Of a stretch of DNA of 64,000 nucleotides, positions 7,834 through 17,361 are shown piece by piece. The position numbers and the translations under genes are program-made. Position 1 is the first letter of the stretch. Each line of letters starts with the position of its first letter. The stretch is from Hyphococcus aureus (lineage in GTDB: Bacteria > Pseudomonadota > Alphaproteobacteria > Caulobacterales > Parvularculaceae), in assembly GCF_042643165.1 (NCBI RefSeq), contig NZ_JBHRSH010000001.1:806001-870000 (forward strand), in the 5' to 3' direction. The notes beneath the pieces were generated by a model that was given only the letters and a program-made list of their open reading frames with translations, was not told the DNA's origin and searched no databases.

Positions 7834-8730
7834 CTATCCAAGAATGGCTCGCGCCTTCACGCAATCATCGGCGATCTGGGCTTTGAGCGCGTCGAGGCCG
7901 TCGAATTTCTCCTCGTCGCGCAAAAACGCCGCGAACGAGACGTCGATTTCCTTGCCGTAAAGATCGCCGTCGAAATCGAACAGATAGGTTTCGAGCAAGG
8001 GCGCGCTGTCGCCGACAGTGGGACGGCGGCCAAAATTGGAGACCGAGCCATAAGTCGCTCCCCCCACTGTGGTTCGGGTGACGTAAACGCCCTTGCGCGG
8101 CTCGATCAGCTCGCCAAGGGTCAGATTCGCCGTCGGAAAGCCAATCGTGCGACCGACCTTGCGGCCCTCAGTGACTACGCCCGTTACGGACCAGTCGCGC
8201 CCGAGCATCGCAGAAGCCCGCTCGACGGCGCCCTCTTGCAAGGCGGCGCGCACCGCGCTGGAGCCGAATTTCTCCGTATTCGGAGTTTCTGACAGAACTT
8301 CAGCAAGCTTCACCTTCAGGCCCACCGTCTCGCCGAGAGACCGCAGCGCTTCGCCATCGCCAGCGCGCCCCTTGCCGAACCGGAAATCGGCGCCGGTGAC
8401 AACGCCCGCAAGGCCAAGCCGGTCTTTGAGCACATCGGTAACGAAAGCCTCCGGGGTCATGGAGGCAAGCGCCTTGTCGAAGGTCAGAGCGAAAATCTCT
8501 TTGGCTCCGGCGGCGCGCAACAAGGCGTCGCGCTGTTCCGGCAGAGTCAAAAGAAACGGCGGATCGTCGGGCCGGAAAAAACGGCGTGGATGCGGCTCAA
8601 AAAGAATAGCGCCCACCGCCGCGCCATGAGCCTCGGCAAACTCTTTTGTTTGCTTCAGCAAATATTGATGACCGAGATGGACGCCGTCAAAATTGCCGAG
8701 CGCGGCGATGATGTTTTTTCCAGCTACCAT
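7834..8730 (-). CDS. ribF: Bifunctional riboflavin kinase / FAD synthetase
   Basis: RibF phosphorylates riboflavin to FMN and then adenylylates it to FAD. The protein has 298 residues, close to the family norm. The N-terminal FAD-synthetase nucleotidyltransferase domain shows GNFDGVHLGHQYLL. The C-terminal flavokinase domain shows GRTIGFPTANL and the end of the barrel (EIDVSFAAFLRDEEKFDGLDAL, shown here as its shorter core DEEKFDGLDALK). Its start overlaps the end of the HAD phosphatase gene by 7 bp, so the two are co-translated. This pairing is frequent in alphaproteobacteria. Confidence 0.96.
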   Translation of the reverse strand: MVAGKNIIAALGNFDGVHLGHQYLLKQTKEFAEAHGAAVGAILFEPHPRRFFRPDDPPFLLTLPEQRDALLRAAGAKEIFALTFDKALASMTPEAFVTDVLKDRLGLAGVVTGADFRFGKGRAGDGEALRSLGETVGLKVKLAEVLSETPNTEKFGSSAVRAALQEGAVERASAMLGRDWSVTGVVTEGRKVGRTIGFPTANLTLGELIEPRKGVYVTRTTVGGATYGSVSNFGRRPTVGDSAPLLETYLFDFDGDLYGKEIDVSFAAFLRDEEKFDGLDALKAQIADDCVKARAILG

Positions 8731-9572
8731 TGCAGCGCCTGCGCAACGCCCATAGCGTGAAGCCCCGCCTCTTCCAGCTTGGCCGCGACGGCGTCCGCAT
8801 CACGGTCGCCTTCGTGAACGCCGCCAGCGCCAGCGATCATGAGAACATCCAGCTTCTTGTTATTGGCGCCGAGAATATCTGTCTTCAGACCGTCGCCCAC
8901 AGCAAGAATGCGGGCGGTTTCCGTTTGGCCGCGCAGCGTTTCGATACGCTTCAATGCCAGATCGTAGATCGGCGCGTGCGGCTTGCCGCCATAAACAACT
9001 TCGCAACCGAGTTCTTTATAGATTTCAGCGAGCGCACCGGCGCACCAGATCAGCCGCCCGCCCCAGTTCACGACTATATCGGGATTGGCGCAGATCATGG
9101 GCAAACGCCTCTTCGCCGCCCGCTCCAACAGCCCGCGATAATCATCCGGCGTCTCATGGGCGTCATCTTCCATGCCCGTGCAGATGATGAACGCTGCTTC
9201 CTCCAGAGGCCGGAAATCGATGTCGAGCCCTTCGAACAAGGGATCGTCCTTCGCAGGGCCCAGACGAAAAGCCGGCGCCGGCAGCCGCGCCTCAATCGCT
9301 GCGCGGGTGGCGTCGCCCGAGGTAACGATATCGTCCCAGGCGCTTCGCGGCAGCCCGATCTTGTCCAATTGCGCCGGAATGACGGAGGACGGGCGCGGCG
9401 CATTGGTGAGAATGATGACCGGCCCCCGCGTTTCGCGAAACCGGGTAAGCGCTTCGGCGACGCCGGGAAACAGCGTAACACCGTCATGAATAACGCCCCA
9501 AGCGTCGCACAAGAGCGCGTCATAGCGCTGGGCGACGGATTCAAGGGAGGAAATGACAGCGATATCGCTCAT
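8724..9572 (-). CDS. HAD-superfamily class IIA hydrolase (TIGR01459 type)
   Basis: The protein has 282 residues from ATG 9572; a TTG 9 bases further upstream is less likely. It belongs to the NagD-like class IIA of HAD phosphatases. The first HAD motif is CDAWGVIHDG near residue 24, in which the usual DxD is D-A-W as is typical of the TIGR01459 group. Motif II is ILTNAPR. The late motifs are YGGKPHAPIYDLAL and LAVGDGLKTDILGA. It sits directly before ribF with overlapping ends, which suggests a role in handling a phosphorylated metabolite, perhaps a flavin precursor. The substrate is not established. Confidence 0.87.
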   Translation of the reverse strand: MSDIAVISSLESVAQRYDALLCDAWGVIHDGVTLFPGVAEALTRFRETRGPVIILTNAPRPSSVIPAQLDKIGLPRSAWDDIVTSGDATRAAIEARLPAPAFRLGPAKDDPLFEGLDIDFRPLEEAAFIICTGMEDDAHETPDDYRGLLERAAKRRLPMICANPDIVVNWGGRLIWCAGALAEIYKELGCEVVYGGKPHAPIYDLALKRIETLRGQTETARILAVGDGLKTDILGANNKKLDVLMIAGAGGVHEGDRDADAVAAKLEEAGLHAMGVAQALQW

Positions 9573-9608
9573 AAGGCCCAAGGCCGATAAGGCCGATGCG
9601 CCTGCCGG

Positions 9609-10037
9609 TCAAGCGCCCGATCCACCCGCTACAAAGCGCCGCCGGCTTTCCGAGATCGGGTTTTCACCGCGACGTTCACACCAGTCTTCCGCCGTCTGCG
9701 GGTCGGTGAAGATGCGCGCCGACCAGCTCGTGCGGTTGATAAGCTCGAGATAAATCTTCAAAGCCTCGTCAAAACGATCATCGGGCACGATGAAGGCGAC
9801 CCTCACCAGCGGCGTTGAGATGCTCGCCGCGCCGTCGATCGCCGCCGTCAGTTCCTGATCATGCTCCGGAAAATCGAGCCGCGTCACGTCCCGTAGATCG
9901 ATGAGCTGAAAGATGGAGCGATCTGCGCGCGCATCGCCGTAAAACTCAGCGTCCGCCAGCCTGGTTTCCGCCGCCGTCACATCGCCATAGTAACGCCAAT
10001 GAACGCCGCGGTCGCTCCAGGTGGTTTCATATGGCAT
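9609..10037 (-). CDS. STAS/SpoIIAA-like small protein
   Basis: The product is 142 residues with no signal peptide or membrane span. The pattern GVHWRYYGDVTAAE, FQLIDLRDVTRLDF, then VRVAFIVPDD and ARIFTDPQTAEDWCE resembles the alternating strand-helix layout of SpoIIAA-like (STAS) proteins. That assignment is by eye and tentative. The ATG at 10037 stands 4 bases after a run of 11 G (minus strand), which takes the place of the ribosome-binding site. The gene follows a degenerate EAL protein gene by 21 bp, so the pair is probably an operon. STAS domains act as partner-binding or anti-sigma-antagonist modules, so a signalling role is plausible. Confidence 0.65.
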   Translation of the reverse strand: MPYETTWSDRGVHWRYYGDVTAAETRLADAEFYGDARADRSIFQLIDLRDVTRLDFPEHDQELTAAIDGAASISTPLVRVAFIVPDDRFDEALKIYLELINRTSWSARIFTDPQTAEDWCERRGENPISESRRRFVAGGSGA

Positions 10038-10041
10038 TGCA

Positions 10042-10052
10042 CCCCCCCCCCC
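10042..10052 (-). repeat. Homopolymeric tract of 11 G at a ribosome-binding site
   Basis: Eleven C on the plus strand (11 G in the mRNA) lie 4 bases before the ATG of the STAS-like gene and 6 bases after the stop of the EAL-type gene. No other run of comparable length is seen in the window. Tracts of this kind are known to slip during replication. Here slippage would change the length of the Shine-Dalgarno region and its spacing. Confidence 0.8.
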
Positions 10053-10058
10053 GGTACC

Positions 10059-11177
10059 TCAGGATGCGGCCGCCAGTTCCGTCACATTCGCCGCAGAACT
10101 CTCCACAAACAGATAATCGCTGGCGATGCGCGGCGCGCCGAACAGGGCGCCCTGGCCATAGTCGATGCCGAGCTTCAAGATCTCGGGCATCTGTTCTTCA
10201 TACTCAACCTTTTCGACGATCAGATCGATTTCATTTTCGGCGAGCGCTTTCTTAAAAGCGCGAATGCGCGCCTGGCCCACATCGCCCTTGCAGCTTTCGC
10301 TTAAGAGAAGCGCGCCCGACGCCTTCACATAGCGGAAGTTCTGTTCACGCAGCGCCGTCCAGTTGAGATCGAAGCGACGGATATGATCCACCGAAAAGGA
10401 GAAGCCCCGATCGGCGACAAGACGAAGATTTTTCTTCACCCGGTCATGCATCATTTCTACGGCCGGATAGGTGAATTCAAACACAAGCCGCTGGGCGAGG
10501 TCTTCATTGGCGTCGAGGTAATCGGTGAAGCGTGTGAAGAAATCGACGTCGTAAATCGTCGCCGGCGAAATGTTGCAGAAAATACGGTAATGCGCGCTCT
10601 GGGGCCCAAGCTGGCGCAACGCCTGCACCGAGCGCAGCAAGATCATGTTGTCGATGACGCCGATGCGATTTGCGCGTTCCGCGGCGTCAATGTAATCCGC
10701 CGGCTTGATGACCCCGCCATCTTCATGGCGCAGGCGAGAGAACGCTTCGAAGCAACGCATCTTGCGCTGAGGCAGGCTGACGATCGGCTGCAGGTAAAGA
10801 TCAACGCGGTCGTTTTCGATGGCGCTTTTCACGCAATTAAGCGCCTTGGCGTCGGCTTCATCGATGGAGGAAACAGGTTCGAATTCGAGCGATGGAGGCG
10901 TTTTCGCGGGCGATGGCCGGAAGCGATTGACGAGATTGCGCAGCAGTTCAATTTCCTGTTGCGCACGAGAAAGGGCGAAACCTGCGCGGGCATGCAGGAT
11001 CAGCGTCACCACAAGCGCCGCAGCGAGCCAAATCTCAAGATCCGGTTTGAAATTCGCCCGGATCGCCGCCATCAAAAGAAAGGCGCCAGCCGCCCCGGCG
11101 GCAAACAGCACCGCGGCGCAATAGCGTGAACTTTTCTGACGCAGATTCATATTGGCGCCCCGCACTTTCATTCCCAT
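10059..11177 (-). CDS. Membrane-anchored degenerate EAL-domain protein
   Basis: The 372-residue protein starts at ATG 11177, with GGAGG 7 bases upstream. Two hydrophobic segments (~19-37 and ~49-67) are followed by a short coiled region and an EAL domain (~110-360). Conserved catalytic elements are only partly kept: EAL is E144-A-F, the second Glu of the ELTE-like motif is Y237, and DDFG is D264-H265-I-R. K285, E322 and Q342 remain. Loss of the second aspartate of DDFG suggests it does not hydrolyse c-di-GMP. It may bind the nucleotide or act through protein contacts. It is followed by the STAS-like gene, likely in the same transcript. Confidence 0.85.
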   Translation of the reverse strand: MGMKVRGANMNLRQKSSRYCAAVLFAAGAAGAFLLMAAIRANFKPDLEIWLAAALVVTLILHARAGFALSRAQQEIELLRNLVNRFRPSPAKTPPSLEFEPVSSIDEADAKALNCVKSAIENDRVDLYLQPIVSLPQRKMRCFEAFSRLRHEDGGVIKPADYIDAAERANRIGVIDNMILLRSVQALRQLGPQSAHYRIFCNISPATIYDVDFFTRFTDYLDANEDLAQRLVFEFTYPAVEMMHDRVKKNLRLVADRGFSFSVDHIRRFDLNWTALREQNFRYVKASGALLLSESCKGDVGQARIRAFKKALAENEIDLIVEKVEYEEQMPEILKLGIDYGQGALFGAPRIASDYLFVESSAANVTELAAAS

Positions 11178-11282
11178 ACGTCGCCCTCCCCGATCGCGAC
11201 TAAGGAAACAGTTTTAGGAAAACACTCTAAAAAAGCGCTTAAGATTAGCTCCGGTTCAGGACATGACCGACAAGATGAGAAT

Positions 11283-11318
11283 AAAAAAGCCCGCCAGGCA
11301 TGACGCCTGACGGGCTTT
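11283..11318 (-). terminator. Rho-independent terminator after the OmpA-type gene
   Basis: On the minus strand, AAAGCCCG and CGGGCTTT plus inner CAGGC/GCCTG form a stem with one mismatch and a 5-base loop, followed by a T-run. It lies 23 bp past the stop of the OmpA-type lipoprotein. Confidence 0.8.
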
Positions 11319-11340
11319 CGAATGACGCTTTAAGACCGCG

Positions 11341-12009
11341 TTAACTGTTGAACTGGCTGTCGATAGGATCAATGACGATTTCAACCCGGCGATTGGCCGC
11401 GCGGCCATACTCGGTGGAATTGTCCGCGATCGGATGAGTTTCGCCATAACCAACCGCCTGAAGGCGGGCGGGCGCTACGCCTTGCGAGGCGAGATAGTTC
11501 GAAACAGAAAGCGCACGCCGTTCGGACAGAGCCTGGTTATAGGAATCAGAGCCCGTGGAATCGGCGTGGCCGTACACGCTGACTGAGGTCTTTTTATATT
11601 CCTTCAAAACGAGCGCCACGGAATTCAGCGTCTCGTAAAAGCCCGGCGTAATATCCGACTGGTTCACCCCAAAGGTGATGTCCGACGGCATGTTGAGAAT
11701 GATATTGTCGCCCTGACGCGTCACCGAAACGCCCGAATTGGCGAGCCGTTCGCGCAGTTTCGCCTGCTGGCGGTCCTGATAGACGCCAATCCCGACGCCC
11801 GTGGCCGCGCCGACGCCTGCGCCGATAATCGCGCCTTTCTTGGCGTCGCCAGCGATTGCGCCGACAATCGCGCCCGCCGCGGCGCCGGCGCCAGCGCCCG
11901 CTGCGCCTGACGTCACCGTCCGGCTCGCCCGCTTTTCGCCTGTATAGGGATTGGTGGTGCAGCCGACCGCGAAAACCGCGACCGACGCAAGAATAAGCAT
12001 TTTCCGCAT
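11341..12009 (-). CDS. OmpA-family lipoprotein
   Basis: The product is 222 residues from ATG 12009, with AGGAA 8 bases upstream; the in-frame extension to 12201 would displace the signal sequence. The N-terminus is a lipoprotein signal (MRKMLILASVAVFAVGC) with lipidated C17. Residues ~35-75 are a glycine-zipper segment (GAAGAGAGAAAGAIVGAIAG and GAIIGAGVGAATGVGIG). The C-terminal ~110 residues are an OmpA-like peptidoglycan-binding domain (GHADSTGSDSYNQALSERRA, GYGETHPIADN, AANRRVEIVI). It is probably anchored in the outer membrane and tethers it to peptidoglycan. It is monocistronic and has its own terminator. Confidence 0.92.
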   Translation of the reverse strand: MRKMLILASVAVFAVGCTTNPYTGEKRASRTVTSGAAGAGAGAAAGAIVGAIAGDAKKGAIIGAGVGAATGVGIGVYQDRQQAKLRERLANSGVSVTRQGDNIILNMPSDITFGVNQSDITPGFYETLNSVALVLKEYKKTSVSVYGHADSTGSDSYNQALSERRALSVSNYLASQGVAPARLQAVGYGETHPIADNSTEYGRAANRRVEIVIDPIDSQFNS

Positions 12010-12205
12010 TGCTGTAGTTCCTTTCAGCGTTGCATTGACCCATCGTCCGGGCAGCCTCGCGCCCCCGTCCGGCCCTGAAATATCGCCCGGAATATGGGCT
12101 GATTGAGGGCGCTCCGCCATTAAAAACAGGTAAGTAGGATAAAAGTTTCCCCCCAACCGCGAAACAATTGTCAGCAACCGTAAATCTTCCTTCGAGCCCA
12201 CCCCC

Positions 12206-12233
12206 TTGACGGTTCCCCCCCACGCTCCTAAAT
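12206..12233 (+). promoter_or_regulatory. groESL promoter
   Basis: TTGACG (12206-12211) and CTAAAT (12228-12233) are separated by 16 bases, directly upstream of the CIRCE element. The longer CCCTTGAC at the -35 also resembles alphaproteobacterial heat-shock sigma promoters, so the holoenzyme cannot be decided from sequence. Confidence 0.5.
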
Positions 12234-12238
12234 CGCCG

Positions 12239-12265
12239 TTAGCACTCGCTTGGAGTGAGTGCCAA
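12239..12265. promoter_or_regulatory. CIRCE operator (HrcA binding site)
   Basis: TTAGCACTC-N9-GAGTGCCAA matches the CIRCE consensus TTAGCACTC-N9-GAGTGCTAA with one mismatch. It lies about 76 bp before the groES start and just downstream of a promoter. In this family HrcA binds here to repress groESL until heat shock. The hrcA gene itself is not in the window. Confidence 0.95.
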
Positions 12266-12341
12266 CAGACGCTTCAGCTGTCTGTTTATTGGATTAACCT
12301 GTTGTTTTTATTCAGAAACACAGCCTAGGGAGACCTCAATC

Positions 12342-12629
12342 ATGGCTTTTCGGCCTCTCCATGACCGCGTGCTGGTCCGCCGCATCGAAGAAGACCAGAA
12401 AACCGCGGGCGGCATCATCATCCCCGACACCGCCAAGGAAAAGCCCCAGCAGGGCGAAGTGGTCGCTTGCGGCTCAGGCGCGCGCGGCGATGACAATGAA
12501 ATCGTCCCGCTAGACGTTAAGGCAGGCGACAAGATTCTGTTCGGCAAATGGTCCGGCTCAGAAGTGAAAATCGACGGTGAGGATCTTTTGATCATGAAAG
12601 AATCCGACATCCTCGGGATTATCGACTAA
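12342..12629 (+). CDS. groES: Co-chaperonin GroES
   Basis: GroES is the heptameric lid of the GroEL folding chamber. The protein has 95 residues, the usual length, and starts MAFRPLHDRVLVRR. The mobile loop is at ~17-30 (EEDQKTAGGIIIPDTA) and the C-terminal strand is ILGIID. A GGGAG motif stands upstream of the ATG at 12342; the frame is open from 12255 but that region holds the CIRCE element and leader. groEL follows after 32 bp in the same operon, and a CIRCE operator controls both. Confidence 0.98.
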   Translation: MAFRPLHDRVLVRRIEEDQKTAGGIIIPDTAKEKPQQGEVVACGSGARGDDNEIVPLDVKAGDKILFGKWSGSEVKIDGEDLLIMKESDILGIID

Positions 12630-12661
12630 CCCTCAGTACACAGACTTAAGGAGAAGCATCA

Positions 12662-14317
<1,656 letters not shown>

Positions 14318-14349
14318 GCCGGCTTTCCAGCCACAAATTCAGTAGCGTA

Positions 14350-14383
14350 AAAAAAGGGCGGCCCCACAAGGGCCGCCTTTTTT
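14350..14383 (+). terminator. groESL terminator
   Basis: GGCGGCCC / GGGCCGCC form an 8-bp stem with a CACAA loop, flanked by an A-run and a T-run, 39 bp after the groEL stop. Confidence 0.9.
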
Positions 14384-14394
14384 GCAGCGCACCC

Positions 14395-14413
14395 ATACCC
14401 GTTTAACGGGTAT
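14395..14413. promoter_or_regulatory. 19-bp inverted repeat, possible operator
   Basis: ATACCCGTT-T-AACGGGTAT is a perfect 9-bp inverted repeat with a single central base. It sits between the groESL terminator and the S33-type hydrolase start at 14485. It has no T-run, so an operator is more likely than a terminator. The binding protein is unknown. Confidence 0.4.
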
Positions 14414-14484
14414 TACAGGCGCCGTCATTGCGCGCCGCCCTTCTTTTGCTAGTCTCCCGGCGGGGCATTCAAGGCGGGGCTGAC

Positions 14485-16608
14485 ATGACATTATTCTTGC
14501 GCGCGGCGCGGACGGCGTTTCTTTCCTATTTCATCATGATGACAACGGTTTTTGCGCAAGATGCGCAGCCGGCAGACATCGCCGCCGCACTGTCGGAAGA
14601 CCCGGCGCAGGAAAGCGACGGCTCCGAAAACGAACCCGCCGATTTATTCGCCCGAGACACCTTCCGCCTGCGCACCGTCATCTGCCCGTTCAAAGGCCAA
14701 GTTGACTACAAGCCCGGCGAAATTTCCTGCAGCCTTCTGGAAGTCCCGGAAAATCGCGAGAAATCCCGCTCGCGCATGATCGAACTCAGCATCACCAAAC
14801 TGCACGCAAGACAGCCGGACGATTGGGACACAGAAGAAAAGGGTGAGTGGAAAAAGCGCGAAGACCCGATCATTTACCTCACCGGCGGACCGGGCGCGAA
14901 GGCCCAAGGCTATGTGAGCCGGTTCAAGGATCACGGCATTCGCGATGCGCGCGATCTTTATATTCTTGAACAGCGCGGCATCGGCTGGTCGGCGGATTTC
15001 TGTCAGGATTATTCGCTGTTCGATCCAGCGGCGGCGAACGCCCCCGACTGGGAGACCTATCAACAGGCTGGCCTCGAAGCGATGGAGGCCTGTTTCGCAA
15101 AGGCAAAGGCCGCCCGTGTCGATCTTTCCGGCTATTCTACGGTGGAAAACGCCCGCGACGTTCACGCCCTGCGTCGGGCGCTCGGCTTCGAGCAGTGGAA
15201 TGTCTGGGGCATTTCCTATGGCTCGATCCTCGGCCAGGCCTATCTGAAAGAAGATCCGGAAGGCGTTCGCGCCGCTGTGATCGACGCCATTGTTCCCTTG
15301 CAACAGGACATCACCTTCTTTCATATCGCGCGCCATTACGACCGTGTACTGACGATGCTGGAAGACGCCTGCAAGGAAGACAGCGCCTGCGCGCGCGATT
15401 TTCCCGACCTTGTGGAGCGCTATAAAAACGCGATCAAGAAAGTCGCGGCGAACCCGATTGAACTCGATGCACTGGACGAGGAGCTTTTCCCGAGCGGGAA
15501 AGCCTATTTCTTTCATGACCTGATCGGCGGGGCGCCCTTCTCGCTGTTTTACGAGCAGAAAAATTACCCCTCGCTTCCCGCCTTCATCTCGGCGTTGACG
15601 CGCATGGTCGAGGAAGAAAATTATGACGCCCTGCGCATCGCCACCGCTGGCGGCGGGGGCGACGGCTTCGACATTAGCCAGGGAATGTACAACGCGATTT
15701 CCTGTAATGACGGCTGGGCGCCCGGCATCCGCAAATCATTTGAAGAGGACGGGCTCGATCATCCTGTCCTGTCGATGATTTTCGGCGATCCCTCTCTCGC
15801 CGACGAACAGGCGAAAATCTGCAAGCGCTATGGCGCGGACGCACGGCCGGCGGAAGAATATCTGCCGGTGGAAACCAATATCCGCACGCTCTTGGTGGAG
15901 GGCGCCATGGACCCGATTACGCCGCCGCCGCTGGCGAAACTCATCCTCCCCGGCTTTTCCAACGGCACCTATGTGGAGTTCGCCTATGCGGGACACGGGC
16001 CGACACGTTCGGTCAAATGCGCGGGTGAGTTCCTGACGAAATTCTATGACGATCCCGAAGGCGAACTGGACCTCTCCTGCCCGCAAAGCATGGAACGGCC
16101 GGAATTTTCCGGACCCCTGTTCGCCACGAACGGGCTCACCAATCTCGCGGTGATGTTCACGGAAGACAAGAAGTCCATCGCCTTTCCGGCAATCTGGATC
16201 GGCCTCGCCGCGGTGATCTTCGTCTTCGGCGCCATCGTCTACACACTTTCGCCTGTCGCCCGCATCATCAACCGCTCGGGCGCCATGCCAACCGGCGGGG
16301 CGCGCATCATCGCCTGGATCACAGCGCTCGCCGGCGCGGCTTCCATTGGCGGGATCGCAGCCGGCGCGGCCATGGCGGCGCAGGAAAATGCGCTCTTGTT
16401 GCTGACAGGCCTGCCGGGCTGGACAAAACTCGCAGCGCTCGCCGGTCTCGCCGCAGGCCCGCTCGGGCTCTTGCTGTTATGGCTCACCGTAAAGGCGCGC
16501 ATGCGCACGCCCTTGCCCATCGGCGTCAGCCTCGGCCTCATCCTCACAGGCGCGGCGGGCGTCGCCCTCGCCGCCTGGATTGCGGTCTGGGGCTTCCTGC
16601 CTTTCTGA
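14485..16608 (+). CDS. S33-type alpha/beta-hydrolase with C-terminal membrane domain
   Basis: The product is 707 residues from ATG 14485; a TTG at 14428 is an alternative. A signal or anchor segment (residues 5-24) is followed by an alpha/beta hydrolase domain (~60-540) of the prolyl aminopeptidase/tricorn-like type. Visible elements are the oxyanion motif TGGPG (133-137), the nucleophile S244 in GISYGS, acid D476 in EGAMDPITPP, and H504 in AGHGPTRS. Residues ~565-707 add four hydrophobic segments, which is not usual in secreted S33 enzymes. It probably cleaves peptides in the periplasm while held in the inner membrane. Upstream is a 19-bp inverted repeat, and a terminator follows. Confidence 0.82.
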   Translation: MTLFLRAARTAFLSYFIMMTTVFAQDAQPADIAAALSEDPAQESDGSENEPADLFARDTFRLRTVICPFKGQVDYKPGEISCSLLEVPENREKSRSRMIELSITKLHARQPDDWDTEEKGEWKKREDPIIYLTGGPGAKAQGYVSRFKDHGIRDARDLYILEQRGIGWSADFCQDYSLFDPAAANAPDWETYQQAGLEAMEACFAKAKAARVDLSGYSTVENARDVHALRRALGFEQWNVWGISYGSILGQAYLKEDPEGVRAAVIDAIVPLQQDITFFHIARHYDRVLTMLEDACKEDSACARDFPDLVERYKNAIKKVAANPIELDALDEELFPSGKAYFFHDLIGGAPFSLFYEQKNYPSLPAFISALTRMVEEENYDALRIATAGGGGDGFDISQGMYNAISCNDGWAPGIRKSFEEDGLDHPVLSMIFGDPSLADEQAKICKRYGADARPAEEYLPVETNIRTLLVEGAMDPITPPPLAKLILPGFSNGTYVEFAYAGHGPTRSVKCAGEFLTKFYDDPEGELDLSCPQSMERPEFSGPLFATNGLTNLAVMFTEDKKSIAFPAIWIGLAAVIFVFGAIVYTLSPVARIINRSGAMPTGGARIIAWITALAGAASIGGIAAGAAMAAQENALLLLTGLPGWTKLAALAGLAAGPLGLLLLWLTVKARMRTPLPIGVSLGLILTGAAGVALAAWIAVWGFLPF

Positions 16609-16629
16609 CCGGGAGAGCATGATTTCCTG

Positions 16630-16660
16630 AAAAAGGCGGCTCTTTTGGGCCGCCTTTTTT
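16630..16660 (+). terminator. Rho-independent terminator
   Basis: AAAAAGGCGGC / GCCGCCTTTTT form an 11-bp stem with an 8-base loop and T-run. It lies 21 bp after the hydrolase stop and before the marC-type gene. Confidence 0.88.
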
Positions 16661-16710
16661 CTTGCCCCGCCGGACGCATAAAGGCAGAAGGCGGGCAAAG
16701 GAGCCGATCC

Positions 16711-17355
16711 ATGCTCGCCGATATCCTACCCGCCTTCACCACAGCCTTTGTGACGCTTTTCATCGTCATCGACCCGATTTTGGTGACGCCGATCTTCGCC
16801 TCCGTGACGAAGCACGAAGCGCCACGCGAGCGGCTGCGCATCGCCTTCATGGCGGCGCTTTACTCGGTCGGGATCTTGCTGGCGTTCGGCTTTGCGGGGA
16901 ATGCGACGCTGCATCATCTCGGCGTCACGCTGGACGCTTTCCGCGCCGCCATGGGGATTATTCTTTTCATCATGGGCTTCAGGATGTTTTTCGATCCCGA
17001 CTCGGAGACCCAGGCGAAAACGCCGGGCCCGAAAGCTTCCGCCCGGGACAATATTGCCTTCTTCCCTCTCGCGATGCCGATGCTCGCCGGGCCGGGCGCC
17101 ATCGCAACCGTCATGCTCCTCATGGGCCCCGGCGTCAGCGGTCTCGACAAGACCGCCGCGATCATCGCTATGGTCATTGTACTGAGCATTGCGGTTTGCA
17201 TGATGGCTTTTGCAAGCCGCATCGGCGATGCGCTCGGGCGGACCGGCATGAACGCCATCACCCGCATCCTCGGCATGCTGCTGATGGCGCTATCGACGCA
17301 ATATGTCTTCGACGGCGTGCGCGTCGGAATTCTGGAAAAGATCAGCGCGGGCTAA
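16711..17355 (+). CDS. MarC-family membrane protein
   Basis: The 214-residue protein has six hydrophobic segments and matches the MarC family (UPF0056) in length and layout. Signature stretches are FIVIDPILVTPIFAS and AMPMLAGPGAIATVMLL. The start is ATG 16711 with AAAGGAG 7 bases upstream; the frame is open to 16645 but that part is the terminator of the previous gene. MarC proteins are inner-membrane proteins of unknown transport function; the older link to multiple antibiotic resistance has not held up. It converges with the next gene, whose stop is 6 bp away. Confidence 0.9.
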   Translation: MLADILPAFTTAFVTLFIVIDPILVTPIFASVTKHEAPRERLRIAFMAALYSVGILLAFGFAGNATLHHLGVTLDAFRAAMGIILFIMGFRMFFDPDSETQAKTPGPKASARDNIAFFPLAMPMLAGPGAIATVMLLMGPGVSGLDKTAAIIAMVIVLSIAVCMMAFASRIGDALGRTGMNAITRILGMLLMALSTQYVFDGVRVGILEKISAG

Positions 17356-17361
17356 AACGCT

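Noticed and set aside
14395..14413. Inverted repeat read as a terminator
   Set aside because: It has no T-run and the groESL terminator lies just before it, so operator is more likely.
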